DNA of 49,141 nucleotides from an uncultured Dyadobacter sp. (GCF_946482605.1 NZ_CAMLSE010000047.1:1-49141); one strand, 5' to 3'; numbered from the stretch's first letter, positions 8,779 to 17,888 are shown. Numbers and translations: made by a program. Notes: a model not told the origin generated them from the letters alone.

Positions 8779-10209
8779 TCAGTAACCGGGATTTTGCTCT
8801 AATGCAGGATTGACGTCGATTTCCTGTATCGGAATAGGGTATAACAAGTGCCGCTGTTCGGCAACGATCCCGAGTTTTTGCATTCGGGCGATATACCGGC
8901 CTGTGCGCAGTAGATCCCACCGGCGATGCCCCTCGAAGCAAAGTTCCCAGCTCCGCTCGTGGTAAACACTTTCCCTGAACTGGTCTTGTGTCAGGTTTTT
9001 CAGGTCGGGGAGAACTGTGGGCTGCTTACCGTTCCTGGCCCGTGCCCGCACCTGGTTGATGGCCGCGTAGGCATCGGCCGTCGGCCCGCCCGTTTCATTG
9101 AGAGCTTCGGCGTACATCAGCAAAACATCCGCATACCGGATGACCATGAAATTGTTACGGGCGCGCCCGGCACCACATGCCTGCGGGTCCCAGTACTTAT
9201 CGACATGCGGCCCTGTGCGTGACTTGACAACCGTTCCGTTCGCTATCTTTTTTTCTTCAATAACAGTCACCTCGCGGCGATAGTCGCCTTCGGAGTAAGA
9301 ACTTGCGTGGGCCGGCACCACCTGGTAAGTGCCGCCGCTGAGGTTGATCGGATAACTGAAATAAATTGCGAAGTTCTCGGCCATCCCGCTTCCGTATTGC
9401 GGCAGGACGCAGCTGTACTGCACGGAAAAGATATGTTCCGGACCATTTTCCTTTTCCGGTACGAACACGTCGCGGTAATCGGGGACGAGGCCGTATGTTC
9501 CGGATCCGATCACTTCTTTGGCTTTTGCCGCCGCATTCGCCCAATCTTTGCGCGTGAGATACACCTTGGCCAGAATGCTTTTCACAGCTCCCGACGTAGC
9601 CCTTCCGGTCTCGGAAGCAACCGTGTATTTGGCGGGAAGAATGTTCTCCGCTTCCTGTAAATCGGCAATGATCCGGGCATAGATCTTTTCCGCCGGGTCA
9701 CGGGGCATTTCCACGTTGACCACATCGTTGCTCACAGCAGTTACCAGCGGCACGTCGCCGAACGCCCGGACGAGGTTGAAGTAGGCCAATGCACGCAGGA
9801 ATTTGGCTTCCCCCACGATCTGATCGCGGACTTTAGCGTCCATGCTGATGCCGGGGACATTGGCTATGACGCGGTTGGCGCGGTCAATCAGCGTGTAGCT
9901 GGCGGTGTAGAAAGCATCGAAAACGCGGGAGCCGCTGTTGAAAAGATTTTTATGGATCTCGCTGCCGCCGCCGTTCTCTTCCCGGACCTCGCATTCATCG
10001 CCGTTCAGGTCAGCCAGGTCGATCATTGTCATGCCGTAAACATCTCTCAGCCGGTCGTATACGGCATTCAGCGCCGATGTCGCGTCCGAGGCGGTCTTGA
10101 AAGAATTAGACTCTTCCAGAAAGCTGAGGGGTTCTTCTTGCAGGTTGTCTTCGCAGGACACCGAAATGATCAGTGTGGCGATGAGTGTCAGAAGGTATTT
10201 TGTTTTCAT
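8779..10209 (-). CDS. SusD/RagB-family nutrient-binding outer membrane lipoprotein
   Basis: This 476-aa protein starts at the ATG at 10209; the frame also opens with a TTG two codons earlier. It has a lipoprotein signal MKTKYLLTLIATLIISVSC with the lipidated Cys at residue 19. Family features include FKTASDATSALNAVYDRLRD, a RDQIVGEAKFLRALAYFNLV block, VIRYADVLLMYAEALNE, and the C-terminal YHERSWELCFEGHRRWDLLR and YPIPIQEIDVNPAL motifs. It is the surface capture protein for the STN-type SusC encoded 21 bp upstream. This is the second SusD in the window and is only distantly similar to the first. Confidence 0.94.
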   Translation of the reverse strand: MKTKYLLTLIATLIISVSCEDNLQEEPLSFLEESNSFKTASDATSALNAVYDRLRDVYGMTMIDLADLNGDECEVREENGGGSEIHKNLFNSGSRVFDAFYTASYTLIDRANRVIANVPGISMDAKVRDQIVGEAKFLRALAYFNLVRAFGDVPLVTAVSNDVVNVEMPRDPAEKIYARIIADLQEAENILPAKYTVASETGRATSGAVKSILAKVYLTRKDWANAAAKAKEVIGSGTYGLVPDYRDVFVPEKENGPEHIFSVQYSCVLPQYGSGMAENFAIYFSYPINLSGGTYQVVPAHASSYSEGDYRREVTVIEEKKIANGTVVKSRTGPHVDKYWDPQACGAGRARNNFMVIRYADVLLMYAEALNETGGPTADAYAAINQVRARARNGKQPTVLPDLKNLTQDQFRESVYHERSWELCFEGHRRWDLLRTGRYIARMQKLGIVAEQRHLLYPIPIQEIDVNPALEQNPGY

Positions 10210-10230
10210 TTCCAAAAAGTTTGAGCGGGG

Positions 10231-13200
10231 TTAAAAGGACAGGGAAGCGCCGAGCGTATAGGTTCGTGCCGCCGGATAGGCGTAACTGTCCAGCCCGTAT
10301 TGCGTGTTGCTGGTGAAATTGGAGTTGACCTCCGGATCGAAGCCGCGGTATCGGGTCAAAGTCACCAGGTTCTGACCGCTGACATAGGCACGGACGCGTT
10401 TGATCCAGCCCGGTTTCAACGGTATCACATAGCCGAGCGAAACGTTTTTCAGCCGGACAAAGGAGCCGTCCTCAATGTAAAAGGAATCGGTATTGGTGGT
10501 CCGCCATTGCCGGAGCGAAGGCAGGGTATTGGAGGGCTTATCCACCCGCCAGGCACCTTCGATGACCGTTTTCAGGAGATTGTCGCTCGGATCCGATTGC
10601 TCCATGGATTTCCGTGTTTCGTTCAGGATCTTGTTCCCTTGCACGCCCTGGATGAAAACGGAGAGGTCAAAACCTTTGAAAGAAACATTGTTGGTCATGC
10701 CGAAGATGAACTTGGGCAGGCCGTTGCCGAGGATCTGGCGGTCGGTGGCCTCATTGAAAACTCCGTCGCCATTGAGATCCTTGTAGCGGATCGCCCCCGG
10801 CAGGTCACCGGCCCTGGCCAGGTTACCGGCTGCCTTGATCTCCTCGGCGGTTTGCCAGATCCCGTCAAAAACATTTCCGTAAAACGAACCCACCGATTCG
10901 CCCACCTTTACAATGGAACTGGCGGTAAAGATCTGGTCCGACGTATTGAGCCGTAAAACCTTATTACGGTTCAGCGAAAAGTTTGCATTGGTTTTCCATT
11001 TCAGCGCGCCGTCCGTATTCACGGTGTTGATCCCCAGTTCAAAACCCCGGTTCACAAGACTCCCGATGTTACGCGTCACCGTGGTAAACCCGGTCGTGGC
11101 AGGCAGTTCGACAGGCAGTAGGAGGTCGGTGGTGGTTTTAATGTAGTAATCGGCCGTGATCAGCAAGCGGTTACCCAACAGCCCAAGGTCAAAACCCGCA
11201 TCGAATTGGGCCGTTTTCTCCCATCGCAGGTCCGGGTTGGCAATGCGGGAAGCCTGGTTGGCAAGCGCTTCCGTGTCGCCGAAAACCGTGCGGGAAGTGG
11301 CGTACTGAGAAAGCGAGTTATAGAGCCCGATGCCGTCGTTACCGGTCACACCATAGCTCACGCGGAATTTCAGGTCGCTGATCGCCCGGACACTTTTCAT
11401 GAATGCCTCATCGGACACGCGCCATGCGAAGGCGCCCGAAGGGAAAAAGCCGTATTTGTTGTTAGCTCCAAAACGTGACGAACCGTCGATACGTCCGGTC
11501 AATGTAAACAGGTACCGGCCTGACAAACGGTAGTTGACGCGTCCCAGGTAAGAGTTCAGGCCCCATTTGTTCAGTGCGCCCCTGGGCGGGAGCGGCTTGT
11601 TGCCCAGCCCGATATTGTTGGCGCCCAGCGAGTAGCTGGGGAAATCCTGGGCTTCCGCATAGGCCCTTTCCTCCCGGTTGCTCTGGAAAGTGATCCCGGC
11701 CACAACGTCGAAGCCGTGGATGCCGCGCGAACGGGAATAGGTGAGTACGTTCTCATTCAGCAGGTTCAAGTTGTTGGCTGATCCATTGCTGCCATATCCG
11801 TTCAGGGTATTGCCGAGCAATGTCTGCGGCGTGTAAAAAATGTTGCGACGGGTATTCAGCACATCGGCACCCAGGCTGATCCGGGCGCTCAGTCCTTCCA
11901 TAAGGGCGATTTCAGTGAAAACGCTACCCAATATACGATCAGACAAAAGATTGTTGGTCGAAGTCCTGGCGACAGCCACGGGATTGGCAATGGAGCTGAA
12001 ACCCGAGCCGGAGCCGACATTCAGCAGTTGATAGTTTCCATTGGCGTCATAAACCGGGCTGGCCGGCGATGCCCGCAGGGTCAAACCCACCAGGCTGCTC
12101 CCGCCGGTTTCGTTCACGCTGTTGTTGTTGCTGCGGCTGATGGTGAAGTTGGTACCGATCTTGACGCGCTTGCTGACATTCGCGTCAAGGTTGACCCGCG
12201 CGGTAAAGCGTTTGAAATTGGAAGTGATGACAATCCCGTCCTGGTTGAAATAATTGCCGCTGACCAGGTAACGTATCTTGTCGGAACCCCCCGACACCGA
12301 TAGCTGGTAATTCTGAATGGGGGCGCTGCGGAAAATTTCTTTTTGCCAATTGGTTCCGACACCGTATTCCGCAGGGGCCTTGGGATAGGCGCCGTTGGGG
12401 TTGCCGTAGCGTTCCGCGAAGTTAAGGTTGCGCAATTGTTCGTTTTTTGCGGCCGTGTGTTCCGCGGCGGTGGCCATATCCAGCATTCCGGTGATTTGCT
12501 GAATGCCGTAATACATGTCAAAATCTACATTGGCCTGGCCTTCCTTCCCGCGCTTCGTGGTGACGAGCACTACCCCGTTGGCACCCCTTGAACCGTAAAT
12601 GGCGGTCGCGGAGGCGTCTTTGAGTATTTCAATGGATTCGATATCGTTGGGGTTGATGGCCGCCAGCGGATTCACATAGGCAACCGAATTGTTTGCCCCG
12701 CTCGCAGGATCGGGACTGGTTACCGGGAAACCGTCGATCACGTACAGCGGATCATTGCTGGCGGAAATCGAGTTGCCGCCCCTTACGCGGATGGTGATCC
12801 CGCCCCCCGGCGCGTTGGACGAGTTGGTGACCTGTACACCGGCGACCCGGCCCTGCAAGGCCTGGTTGAAGGAGCTCACAGGCTGCTCTTTCAGTTCCGT
12901 AGCACCAATGGACGACACGGATCCGGTCAGGTCCCGCTTCTTGACAACCCCATAACCGACGACCACCACTTCGCTGAGCATCTTGTCGTCCTGTTTGAGT
13001 GTCACGTTAACGACCGTGCCCGTTCCTGTCGTGATTTCCTGGGAGATGTAGCCCACAAATGAAAATACCAGGACCGTGGTTCCGTCGGGGATTTCGAGGG
13101 AATATTTCCCGTTCTCGTCCGTCGTGGTGCCGCTTTGTGTCCCTTTGATGAGGATATTGACGCCTGGCAAACCTATGCCAGCCGGATCGGAAACCACACC

Positions 13201-13629
13201 GGTAATTTTCAGAGCAGCCTTTTCGTCTATCTTTTCTTTCTGCCTGCCATCTTCTTTTTCTTCCCGTAAATTGCGTTTGAGGATAATCTGCCGGCCGACG
13301 ACCTCGTAGGTGAGCTCGTATGGCGCGAGCAGCTTTTCGAGTACCACCGAAAGCTTCTCGTTGGAAAGTTGCAGGGATACCTTGCGGGTCGCCTGGATGA
13401 GGTTGTAGCTGTATGAAAACTTCACGTCAGCACTTTTTTCTATGGAGCTAAGCACCGTAAAGATCTGCTGGTTGGAGGCCTTTACCGACACTTTCCTGTT
13501 CAGCAATTCCTGTGCACGGACATCAGCGGCAAAGGAAATATTGGCAAACAAGGCAGCAAGACAACATTGTAGAATAGTCCATCGCATGGTTTTGACTACC
13601 CCCAAAGGGATAGTGTCAATTATTTTCAT
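10231..13629 (-). CDS. STN-domain SusC/RagA TonB-linked outer membrane transporter
   Basis: At 1132 aa this is longer than the other two SusC proteins because of an N-terminal secretin/TonB STN domain (about residues 40-118, ending YEVVGRQIILKR). That domain sits in the periplasm and signals to FecR-type anti-sigma factors. A carboxypeptidase-regulatory-like domain (about 140-225) is followed by VVVGYGVVKKRDLTGSVSS, the plug with ILKDASATAIYGSRGANGV, and a barrel ending in an aromatic residue (GASLSF). The fecR and ECF sigma genes lie directly upstream on the same strand. The gene set therefore fits a trans-envelope cascade in which ligand uptake switches on transcription of its own operon. 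Confidence 0.95.
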   Translation of the reverse strand: MKIIDTIPLGVVKTMRWTILQCCLAALFANISFAADVRAQELLNRKVSVKASNQQIFTVLSSIEKSADVKFSYSYNLIQATRKVSLQLSNEKLSVVLEKLLAPYELTYEVVGRQIILKRNLREEKEDGRQKEKIDEKAALKITGVVSDPAGIGLPGVNILIKGTQSGTTTDENGKYSLEIPDGTTVLVFSFVGYISQEITTGTGTVVNVTLKQDDKMLSEVVVVGYGVVKKRDLTGSVSSIGATELKEQPVSSFNQALQGRVAGVQVTNSSNAPGGGITIRVRGGNSISASNDPLYVIDGFPVTSPDPASGANNSVAYVNPLAAINPNDIESIEILKDASATAIYGSRGANGVVLVTTKRGKEGQANVDFDMYYGIQQITGMLDMATAAEHTAAKNEQLRNLNFAERYGNPNGAYPKAPAEYGVGTNWQKEIFRSAPIQNYQLSVSGGSDKIRYLVSGNYFNQDGIVITSNFKRFTARVNLDANVSKRVKIGTNFTISRSNNNSVNETGGSSLVGLTLRASPASPVYDANGNYQLLNVGSGSGFSSIANPVAVARTSTNNLLSDRILGSVFTEIALMEGLSARISLGADVLNTRRNIFYTPQTLLGNTLNGYGSNGSANNLNLLNENVLTYSRSRGIHGFDVVAGITFQSNREERAYAEAQDFPSYSLGANNIGLGNKPLPPRGALNKWGLNSYLGRVNYRLSGRYLFTLTGRIDGSSRFGANNKYGFFPSGAFAWRVSDEAFMKSVRAISDLKFRVSYGVTGNDGIGLYNSLSQYATSRTVFGDTEALANQASRIANPDLRWEKTAQFDAGFDLGLLGNRLLITADYYIKTTTDLLLPVELPATTGFTTVTRNIGSLVNRGFELGINTVNTDGALKWKTNANFSLNRNKVLRLNTSDQIFTASSIVKVGESVGSFYGNVFDGIWQTAEEIKAAGNLARAGDLPGAIRYKDLNGDGVFNEATDRQILGNGLPKFIFGMTNNVSFKGFDLSVFIQGVQGNKILNETRKSMEQSDPSDNLLKTVIEGAWRVDKPSNTLPSLRQWRTTNTDSFYIEDGSFVRLKNVSLGYVIPLKPGWIKRVRAYVSGQNLVTLTRYRGFDPEVNSNFTSNTQYGLDSYAYPAARTYTLGASLSF

Positions 13630-13722
13630 AATTTTGATTGTTTTGATTTAACCAACATTGAAGCAAAGCACCCCGCATCGGGTCTCAAGCGATGTCATGG
13701 CAACATGAATGGGGATTTCAGG

Positions 13723-13748
13723 GCCGGTGATGTTCCTGCATCACCGGC
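13723..13748. terminator. Perfect hairpin between fecR and the STN-type susC
   Basis: GCCGGTGATG (13723-13732) and CATCACCGGC (13739-13748) form a perfect 10-bp stem with a 6-nt loop. The T-rich tail TTTTCTTTT follows it in the plus direction, whereas on the minus-strand transcript of fecR the stem is preceded by A-rich sequence and followed by mixed bases. It may terminate antisense transcription or act as an attenuating or processing hairpin between the regulator genes and the highly expressed susC. It starts 58 nt beyond the fecR stop. Confidence 0.55.
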
Positions 13749-13805
13749 TTTTCTTTTGGGGGATGAATGTACTTTTATTACATAGCCGGGGGGTTAGGGT
13801 TTACA

Positions 13806-14900
13806 TTAATTACAGCCGCGTCCGCTGATGACAATCCGTCCGTCGGTACTCCTGTATTCGGCTTCGATGGATTTGCAGATCACGTCCAGTTTTTCATAAA
13901 GCGATTCCATGGTCAGGTCGGCGGTTAGCTCGCATTGTGCGAACAGGTCCGCGTCGAAGGTAATGGGCACTCCGTAAGCTTTTTCAAGCGTTTCAAACAC
14001 TTCCGGAATAGGGGACCTGGTGAAAACAAACTGCTTCGGCAGGCTAGCACCCTTCACGAGAACCGGCTCTTTCACGACAGATCTGACCAGTTCCACATCC
14101 TTGCGAGACAGCCTGGCCTGCTGGTTTGGCAAAAGAAGCAGGTTCCGGACTTTCCCGTTCCCTGTTTTGCGATCCACTCCAAGCTCATCCGAAATCGAAA
14201 CGGCGACTTTGCCCGATGTCACATTCACGACCACATCCTGGTCGCGCTCATAAGCCCTGATATTGAAGCTGGTGCCCAGAACTTTGGTAACCAGCTCGTT
14301 GGAGTATACCAAAAAGGGGCGGTCCGGATTTCTGGCGACGTCGAAATAGGCTTCCCCGCTCAGGTATACCTCCCTGGTATCGCCTTCGTTGATCTGCTCC
14401 GGGAAGGACAGACGGCTCGCGGGCGCCAGCCGGATTTTGCTGCCGTCGGACAGCAGGACGGACATGGGCACATCCCCCGTGTTTACTTTTTCGACGAGGC
14501 GCTGCCTGGCTTCCGCAACATTGGATTCGTAGGTAAGCGCCTGCCGGCGGGGGCTATTGACAAACCACAAACCCAGCAGCAGGGCAATGCTGGCCGCCGC
14601 GGACCAATAGGGCCAGGCGGGTAACCTCCTCACCGGGCGCTCTTGCTCGGTGTGGATCTGTGTTTTGATCTGTCGAAAAACCTGGTCCTGATGCTGCCGG
14701 GAGCCAAAGCCGGCATTAACTTCCTCGTCCAGCGCAAGCAAAACCTCACGAGCCTTTGCAACAGTTGCTGCCTGTTGGGGATATTCACCGAGAAACTGCT
14801 GCCAGAAAGTATCGGAATCGGTGGCTGGATTTTGCACCCATTTGCGAAAATCGGCATCTTCCAGGAAATCACTGACCGAATGGTTTGCGTACTTCATCAT
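13806..14900 (-). CDS. FecR-family anti-sigma factor/regulator
   Basis: This 364-aa inner-membrane protein should bind the ECF sigma factor through its cytoplasmic N-terminus (about residues 1-85, beginning MMKYANHSVSDFLEDADF). A single transmembrane segment lies near residues 92-110 (WPYWSAAASIALLLGLWFV). The periplasmic FecR domain follows (about 130-235, with DVPMSVLLSDGSKIRLAPAS and GEAYFDVARNPDRPF). The C-terminal ~75 residues look like the DUF4974 module that contacts STN domains (PIPEVFETLEKAYGVPITFD). It lies between the sigma gene, 94 bp away, and the STN-type susC, which is the usual Bacteroidota arrangement for substrate-sensing uptake loci. Confidence 0.93.
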   Translation of the reverse strand: MMKYANHSVSDFLEDADFRKWVQNPATDSDTFWQQFLGEYPQQAATVAKAREVLLALDEEVNAGFGSRQHQDQVFRQIKTQIHTEQERPVRRLPAWPYWSAAASIALLLGLWFVNSPRRQALTYESNVAEARQRLVEKVNTGDVPMSVLLSDGSKIRLAPASRLSFPEQINEGDTREVYLSGEAYFDVARNPDRPFLVYSNELVTKVLGTSFNIRAYERDQDVVVNVTSGKVAVSISDELGVDRKTGNGKVRNLLLLPNQQARLSRKDVELVRSVVKEPVLVKGASLPKQFVFTRSPIPEVFETLEKAYGVPITFDADLFAQCELTADLTMESLYEKLDVICKSIEAEYRSTDGRIVISGRGCN

Positions 14901-14994
14901 GTCTGTACCGGGAGATTGGTTGTTCCCGTTTTGAATACAGAGCGCAGCCGGGCTGATTTTAACCTTGCAAAAGCACTATTTTTTACCTAAAAAA

Positions 14995-15582
14995 TCAATA
15001 AAATTTAATCAGGCTGAAAATCAGGACAATGGCGATCCTTTTCAGGATGGAAAGAGCCTTTTGCACGAGATTGCGGGCGGTTTGTTCCTTGATGTTGAGC
15101 ACCTGCGCTACCTCGGCATATTCGAGGTTGTGATAGTAGCGCAGCAACAACGCCTCATTCTGGCGGGGCGGGAGCTGGCTGAGCCAAACCCGAAGCTGCT
15201 CGGTCTGCTCGAAAATCTCCTCATGGTCGGCATAAGCAGATTCGGGTGAAATCTCTACCGGCAGGAGCTTTTCGTCGAGCGCTTCCCAATCTGAATGACC
15301 ATTTCCGTCGGATTTCAGCGTCTTGACGATTTGCCGGCGAAGGGAACGCAGCAGATAAAATTTTACGGAAACAGCCTGACCCACAGTAAGGCGGTTGCGC
15401 CAGATGGCAACAAAAAGATCCTGAATGGCGTCGCTGACAATATCCTGCGATGCCAGCCTTTTACCATAACTGAATAAAACCTGGAAGTAGCGGTTATAGA
15501 GCAACTCGAAAGCGGTTTCGTCACCTTCCCTCATGGACGCCCAAAGCATCTCATCGTCTGTATGTCCGGTGTCCGTTTTCAA
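14995..15582 (-). CDS. ECF-type RNA polymerase sigma factor
   Basis: This 195-aa sigma-70-like protein has region 2 at about residues 20-90 (FELLYNRYFQVLFSYGKRLA, AIQDLFVAIWRNR) and region 4 at about 130-185 (LPPRQNEALLLRYYHNLEYA, VAQVLNIKEQTARNLVQKAL, the helix-turn-helix that reads the -35 element). It lacks regions 1 and 3, as expected for the ECF group. The FecR-type regulator follows on the same strand, so it is probably held inactive until ligand uptake through the downstream STN-type SusC. The last residues (IAIVLIFSLIKFY) are unusually hydrophobic for a sigma factor. Confidence 0.93.
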   Translation of the reverse strand: MKTDTGHTDDEMLWASMREGDETAFELLYNRYFQVLFSYGKRLASQDIVSDAIQDLFVAIWRNRLTVGQAVSVKFYLLRSLRRQIVKTLKSDGNGHSDWEALDEKLLPVEISPESAYADHEEIFEQTEQLRVWLSQLPPRQNEALLLRYYHNLEYAEVAQVLNIKEQTARNLVQKALSILKRIAIVLIFSLIKFY

Positions 15583-15769
15583 AAAAGTTCAGTGCCTCCA
15601 CAAATAAAAACAAAAAACCTTGAAAAATTAAAATTGCAGGGTAGGGCACTTGCGGCCGGGCAGGCATTCACCCGGGAGTTTCTCACCGTCCGAGACGATG
15701 ATTGAAGGAACTGGGAGAGGCCTGCCGGACAGAGAAGTTCAGCTTCGGGCAAAAAAAGACAACCTAAGC

Positions 15770-15801
15770 TTGTTTTAGGGAAAAGGATGTGACTATATTT
15801 G
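15770..15801 (+). promoter_or_regulatory. Bacteroidota-type promoter of the sulfatase operon
   Basis: TTG at 15770-15772 is followed after 21 nt by a perfect TATATTTG (TAnnTTTG) at 15794-15801. This matches the Bacteroidota -33/-7 consensus. Transcription would start near 15808, giving about 70 nt before the polycysteine ORF and about 320 nt of leader before the first sulfatase. It faces away from the sigma gene, so the two blocks are divergently transcribed. Confidence 0.65.
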
Positions 15802-15877
15802 TCCTATCTAATTAATAGATTAACTATTTGTTAACCACCGACAGGTAGTTTGTTCCATATTCAACATAACATTTACG

Positions 15878-15967
15878 ATGAATCCGCATTCAGAACAGGT
15901 TATCTTGTTGAACCTCCGCGTGGTATCTTCCTCCGCTTCTTGTTGCTGCTGGTCGGGCTGTTGTTGA
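15878..15967 (+). CDS. Polycysteine leader peptide, putative sulfur-responsive attenuator
   Basis: A 29-codon ORF starts at ATG 15878 (MNPHSEQVILLNLRVV) and ends in SSSASCCCWSGCC before the TGA at 15965-15967. Five of its last eight codons are cysteine (tgt tgc tgc, then tgt tgt). It lies in the long leader of the sulfatase operon, between a consensus promoter and the first sulfatase at 16131. Cysteine-codon-rich upstream ORFs acting as cysteine-responsive attenuators are known in mycobacteria. The LRVVSSSASC segment also resembles, by eye, the short leader peptides found before sulfur genes in actinobacteria. I infer that ribosome stalling at Cys codons when sulfur is scarce would favour expression of the sulfatase genes. 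It was too short to appear in a standard ORF search. Confidence 0.55.
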   Translation: MNPHSEQVILLNLRVVSSSASCCCWSGCC

Positions 15968-15977
15968 AGTCCCGATC
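15951..15977 (+). promoter_or_regulatory. Hairpin spanning the last Cys codons of the leader ORF
   Basis: GGTCGGG (15951-15957) can pair with CCCGATC (15971-15977), giving a 7-bp stem with one G-U pair and a 13-nt loop. The loop contains the two terminal Cys codons and the stop codon. A ribosome waiting at the Cys codons would prevent this stem from forming. That is the geometry expected of an attenuator, although no U-run follows it. Confidence 0.35.
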
Positions 15978-16092
15978 TCGACAGGCATAATGGAAACATA
16001 GCCTTTGGGCTGCGCTGGGGCATCGTCGCCCGGCCGATATTCCTGCGAGTAATTTCCCGCGAATCCAAGTCATTTTCACCATATCCTAAGTC

Positions 16093-16116
16093 CCGGCGCG
16101 CAATGCGATCTGCCGG
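16093..16116 (+). promoter_or_regulatory. Hairpin just upstream of the first sulfatase start
   Basis: CCGGC (16093-16097) pairs with GCCGG (16112-16116) around a smaller CGC-AAT-GCG stem. The structure ends 14 nt before the ATG at 16131, so it could mask the ribosome entry region. It might work together with the leader ORF, but this is inference only. Confidence 0.25.
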
Positions 16117-16130
16117 TCACCCATTTATTT

Positions 16131-17804
16131 ATGAAAGTTTCTACCATTGCCCTAGGGCTACTCGCCGGATTTTCCGGGGCATTTGTGCCTGAGGCCATCG
16201 CCCAGAAAAAGGCTGCACCCGACACCCGCCCAAACATTGTCCTCATCATGGTCGACGACCTCGGTTACTCCGACATCGGAGCATTCGGTTCGGAGATCAA
16301 AACGCCCAACCTCGACCAGCTGGCAGCTGAGGGGATCCGTTTCAGGCAGTTTTACAACAATTCGATCTGCGCACCAACCCGCGCGTCGCTTATCACGGGC
16401 CAGTACCCGCACAAGGCTGGTGTAGGGTATTTCAATGTCAATCTGGGGCTACCGCCTTACCAGGGTTACCTGAATAAAGAATCGCTCACTTTCGGCGAAG
16501 TGCTGCGTAATGCAGGGTACAGCACACTTCTGAGCGGCAAATGGCATGTAGGCGACGACAGCCTCGCATGGCCCAATCAACGTGGGTTCGATCGTTTCTA
16601 CGGCTTCATCGGGGGCGCAAGCAACTACTTTGATATCGGCGGATACGGCCAGGCGCCGCCGGTGGAACTCGTAGAGAATAATAAGCGCGGCCGTTTGCCG
16701 AAAGACAAATACCTGACCAACGAGATCACCGACCACGCATTGCAGTTCCTGGACGAGCAAAGCAAAACGGCCAAGCCGTTCTTCCTCTACCTTGCATTCA
16801 ATGCTCCGCACTGGCCCTTGCAGGCACTGCCGGAGGATATTGCCAAATACAAAGGCCGGTATGCCGCGGGCTGGGATTCGCTCCGGAGCGAACGCATTGC
16901 GCGCCAGAAAACGCTGGGCATTGCGGACCCCAATCAGGCCATAGCTGTTCGTGACCCCGAGGTTCCAGCCTGGGATAACATTCCTTACGATGAAAAACAG
17001 CTTTGGCAGACTAAAATGGAGGTTTACGCAGCCATGGTGGATCGGGTGGACCAGAATGTGGGCAAACTCCGGGAAAAGCTGAAAGCACTTCAGAAGGATC
17101 AAAACACCCTGATCGTCTTCATCTCCGACAATGGAGCACAAGGCGGTTACTCGGGCACCTCGCGTCGTAAGCCGCAGCGGAACACCGGGCCGGTCGGAAC
17201 GGCGGGCTCTTACAGCTACCAGGACCAGAACTGGGCATACGTATCCAACACGCCGCATTCGCATTATAAAAACAACATGCACGAGGGAGGTATCAGCGCG
17301 CCGTTCATCGCGTGGTTTCCGAAACAGATCAAGGCAGGCGGCATCGTGAAAGGTACCGGTCACCTGATCGACCTCGCCCCGACTTTTTACGACCTCGCAC
17401 AGGCAAACTACCCTGCCACGTTCAACGGCCTTAAAACCAACACATTACCGGGCAGAAGCCTGGTGCCCGTCCTGACCGGTAAGGCCGAGGAAGTAGACCG
17501 CACCGAGCCGATCTTCTGGGAACGCGCGGGCAACCGGGCGGTAAGGAAGGGTAAATGGAAGATTGTATCAACCTACCCATCGTATAAATGGGAGCTCTAC
17601 GACCTGGAAAAGGACCGTGGCGAAACCACCGACCTCGCAGCTTCCCGAACGGACATCGTTAACGAACTGTCGGCGGAATATTTCCGCTGGGCGGAGCGCA
17701 CCGGTGTGGTGGATTATGACAAGATCAAACCAGCCAATCCATTCGGTGCGCCGGCAGGGCAGCCCGCGACGCGGCAGGCAAATGTCCGCACGGGCACGCG
17801 CTAG
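16131..17804 (+). CDS. Arylsulfatase-type formylglycine sulfatase
   Basis: This 557-aa S1-family sulfatase should hydrolyse a sulfate ester in the periplasm. It has a signal peptide (about residues 1-24, ending EAIA). Metal-binding VDDLGYSDIG is at 41-50, and the maturation motif CAPTR has Cys80 as the predicted formylglycine. GKWHVGDD follows, and FISDNGAQGG carries the second Asp-Asn metal pair. Its overall shape, including the arginine-rich insert SGTSRRKPQRNTG after the DN pair, resembles the AtsA-like arylsulfatase group. It is the first gene after the long leader with the polycysteine ORF and is followed 84 bp later by a susC gene. Its C-terminus ends in an extra Ala/Pro/Gly-rich tail. 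Confidence 0.93.
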   Translation: MKVSTIALGLLAGFSGAFVPEAIAQKKAAPDTRPNIVLIMVDDLGYSDIGAFGSEIKTPNLDQLAAEGIRFRQFYNNSICAPTRASLITGQYPHKAGVGYFNVNLGLPPYQGYLNKESLTFGEVLRNAGYSTLLSGKWHVGDDSLAWPNQRGFDRFYGFIGGASNYFDIGGYGQAPPVELVENNKRGRLPKDKYLTNEITDHALQFLDEQSKTAKPFFLYLAFNAPHWPLQALPEDIAKYKGRYAAGWDSLRSERIARQKTLGIADPNQAIAVRDPEVPAWDNIPYDEKQLWQTKMEVYAAMVDRVDQNVGKLREKLKALQKDQNTLIVFISDNGAQGGYSGTSRRKPQRNTGPVGTAGSYSYQDQNWAYVSNTPHSHYKNNMHEGGISAPFIAWFPKQIKAGGIVKGTGHLIDLAPTFYDLAQANYPATFNGLKTNTLPGRSLVPVLTGKAEEVDRTEPIFWERAGNRAVRKGKWKIVSTYPSYKWELYDLEKDRGETTDLAASRTDIVNELSAEYFRWAERTGVVDYDKIKPANPFGAPAGQPATRQANVRTGTR

Positions 17805-17888
17805 CAAACGTATAACGCGGGCGTTCGCCATCCGGAAGGGGCCGAGCGCTCGCACCTACCTTCAACTACTCATCTTAAAACATTTGAC

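Noticed and set aside
15878..15967. The Cys-rich ORF as a RiPP (lanthipeptide or thiopeptide-like) precursor
   Set aside because: No modification enzyme, protease or exporter of a RiPP system is nearby, and the context (long 5' leader of a sulfur-related operon) fits an attenuator better.
15820..16068. Minus-strand 82-codon frame across the leader of the sulfatase operon
   Set aside because: Its QQQQ stretch is only the reverse reading of the Cys/Leu codons of the leader ORF, and it lacks a promoter and family signature.
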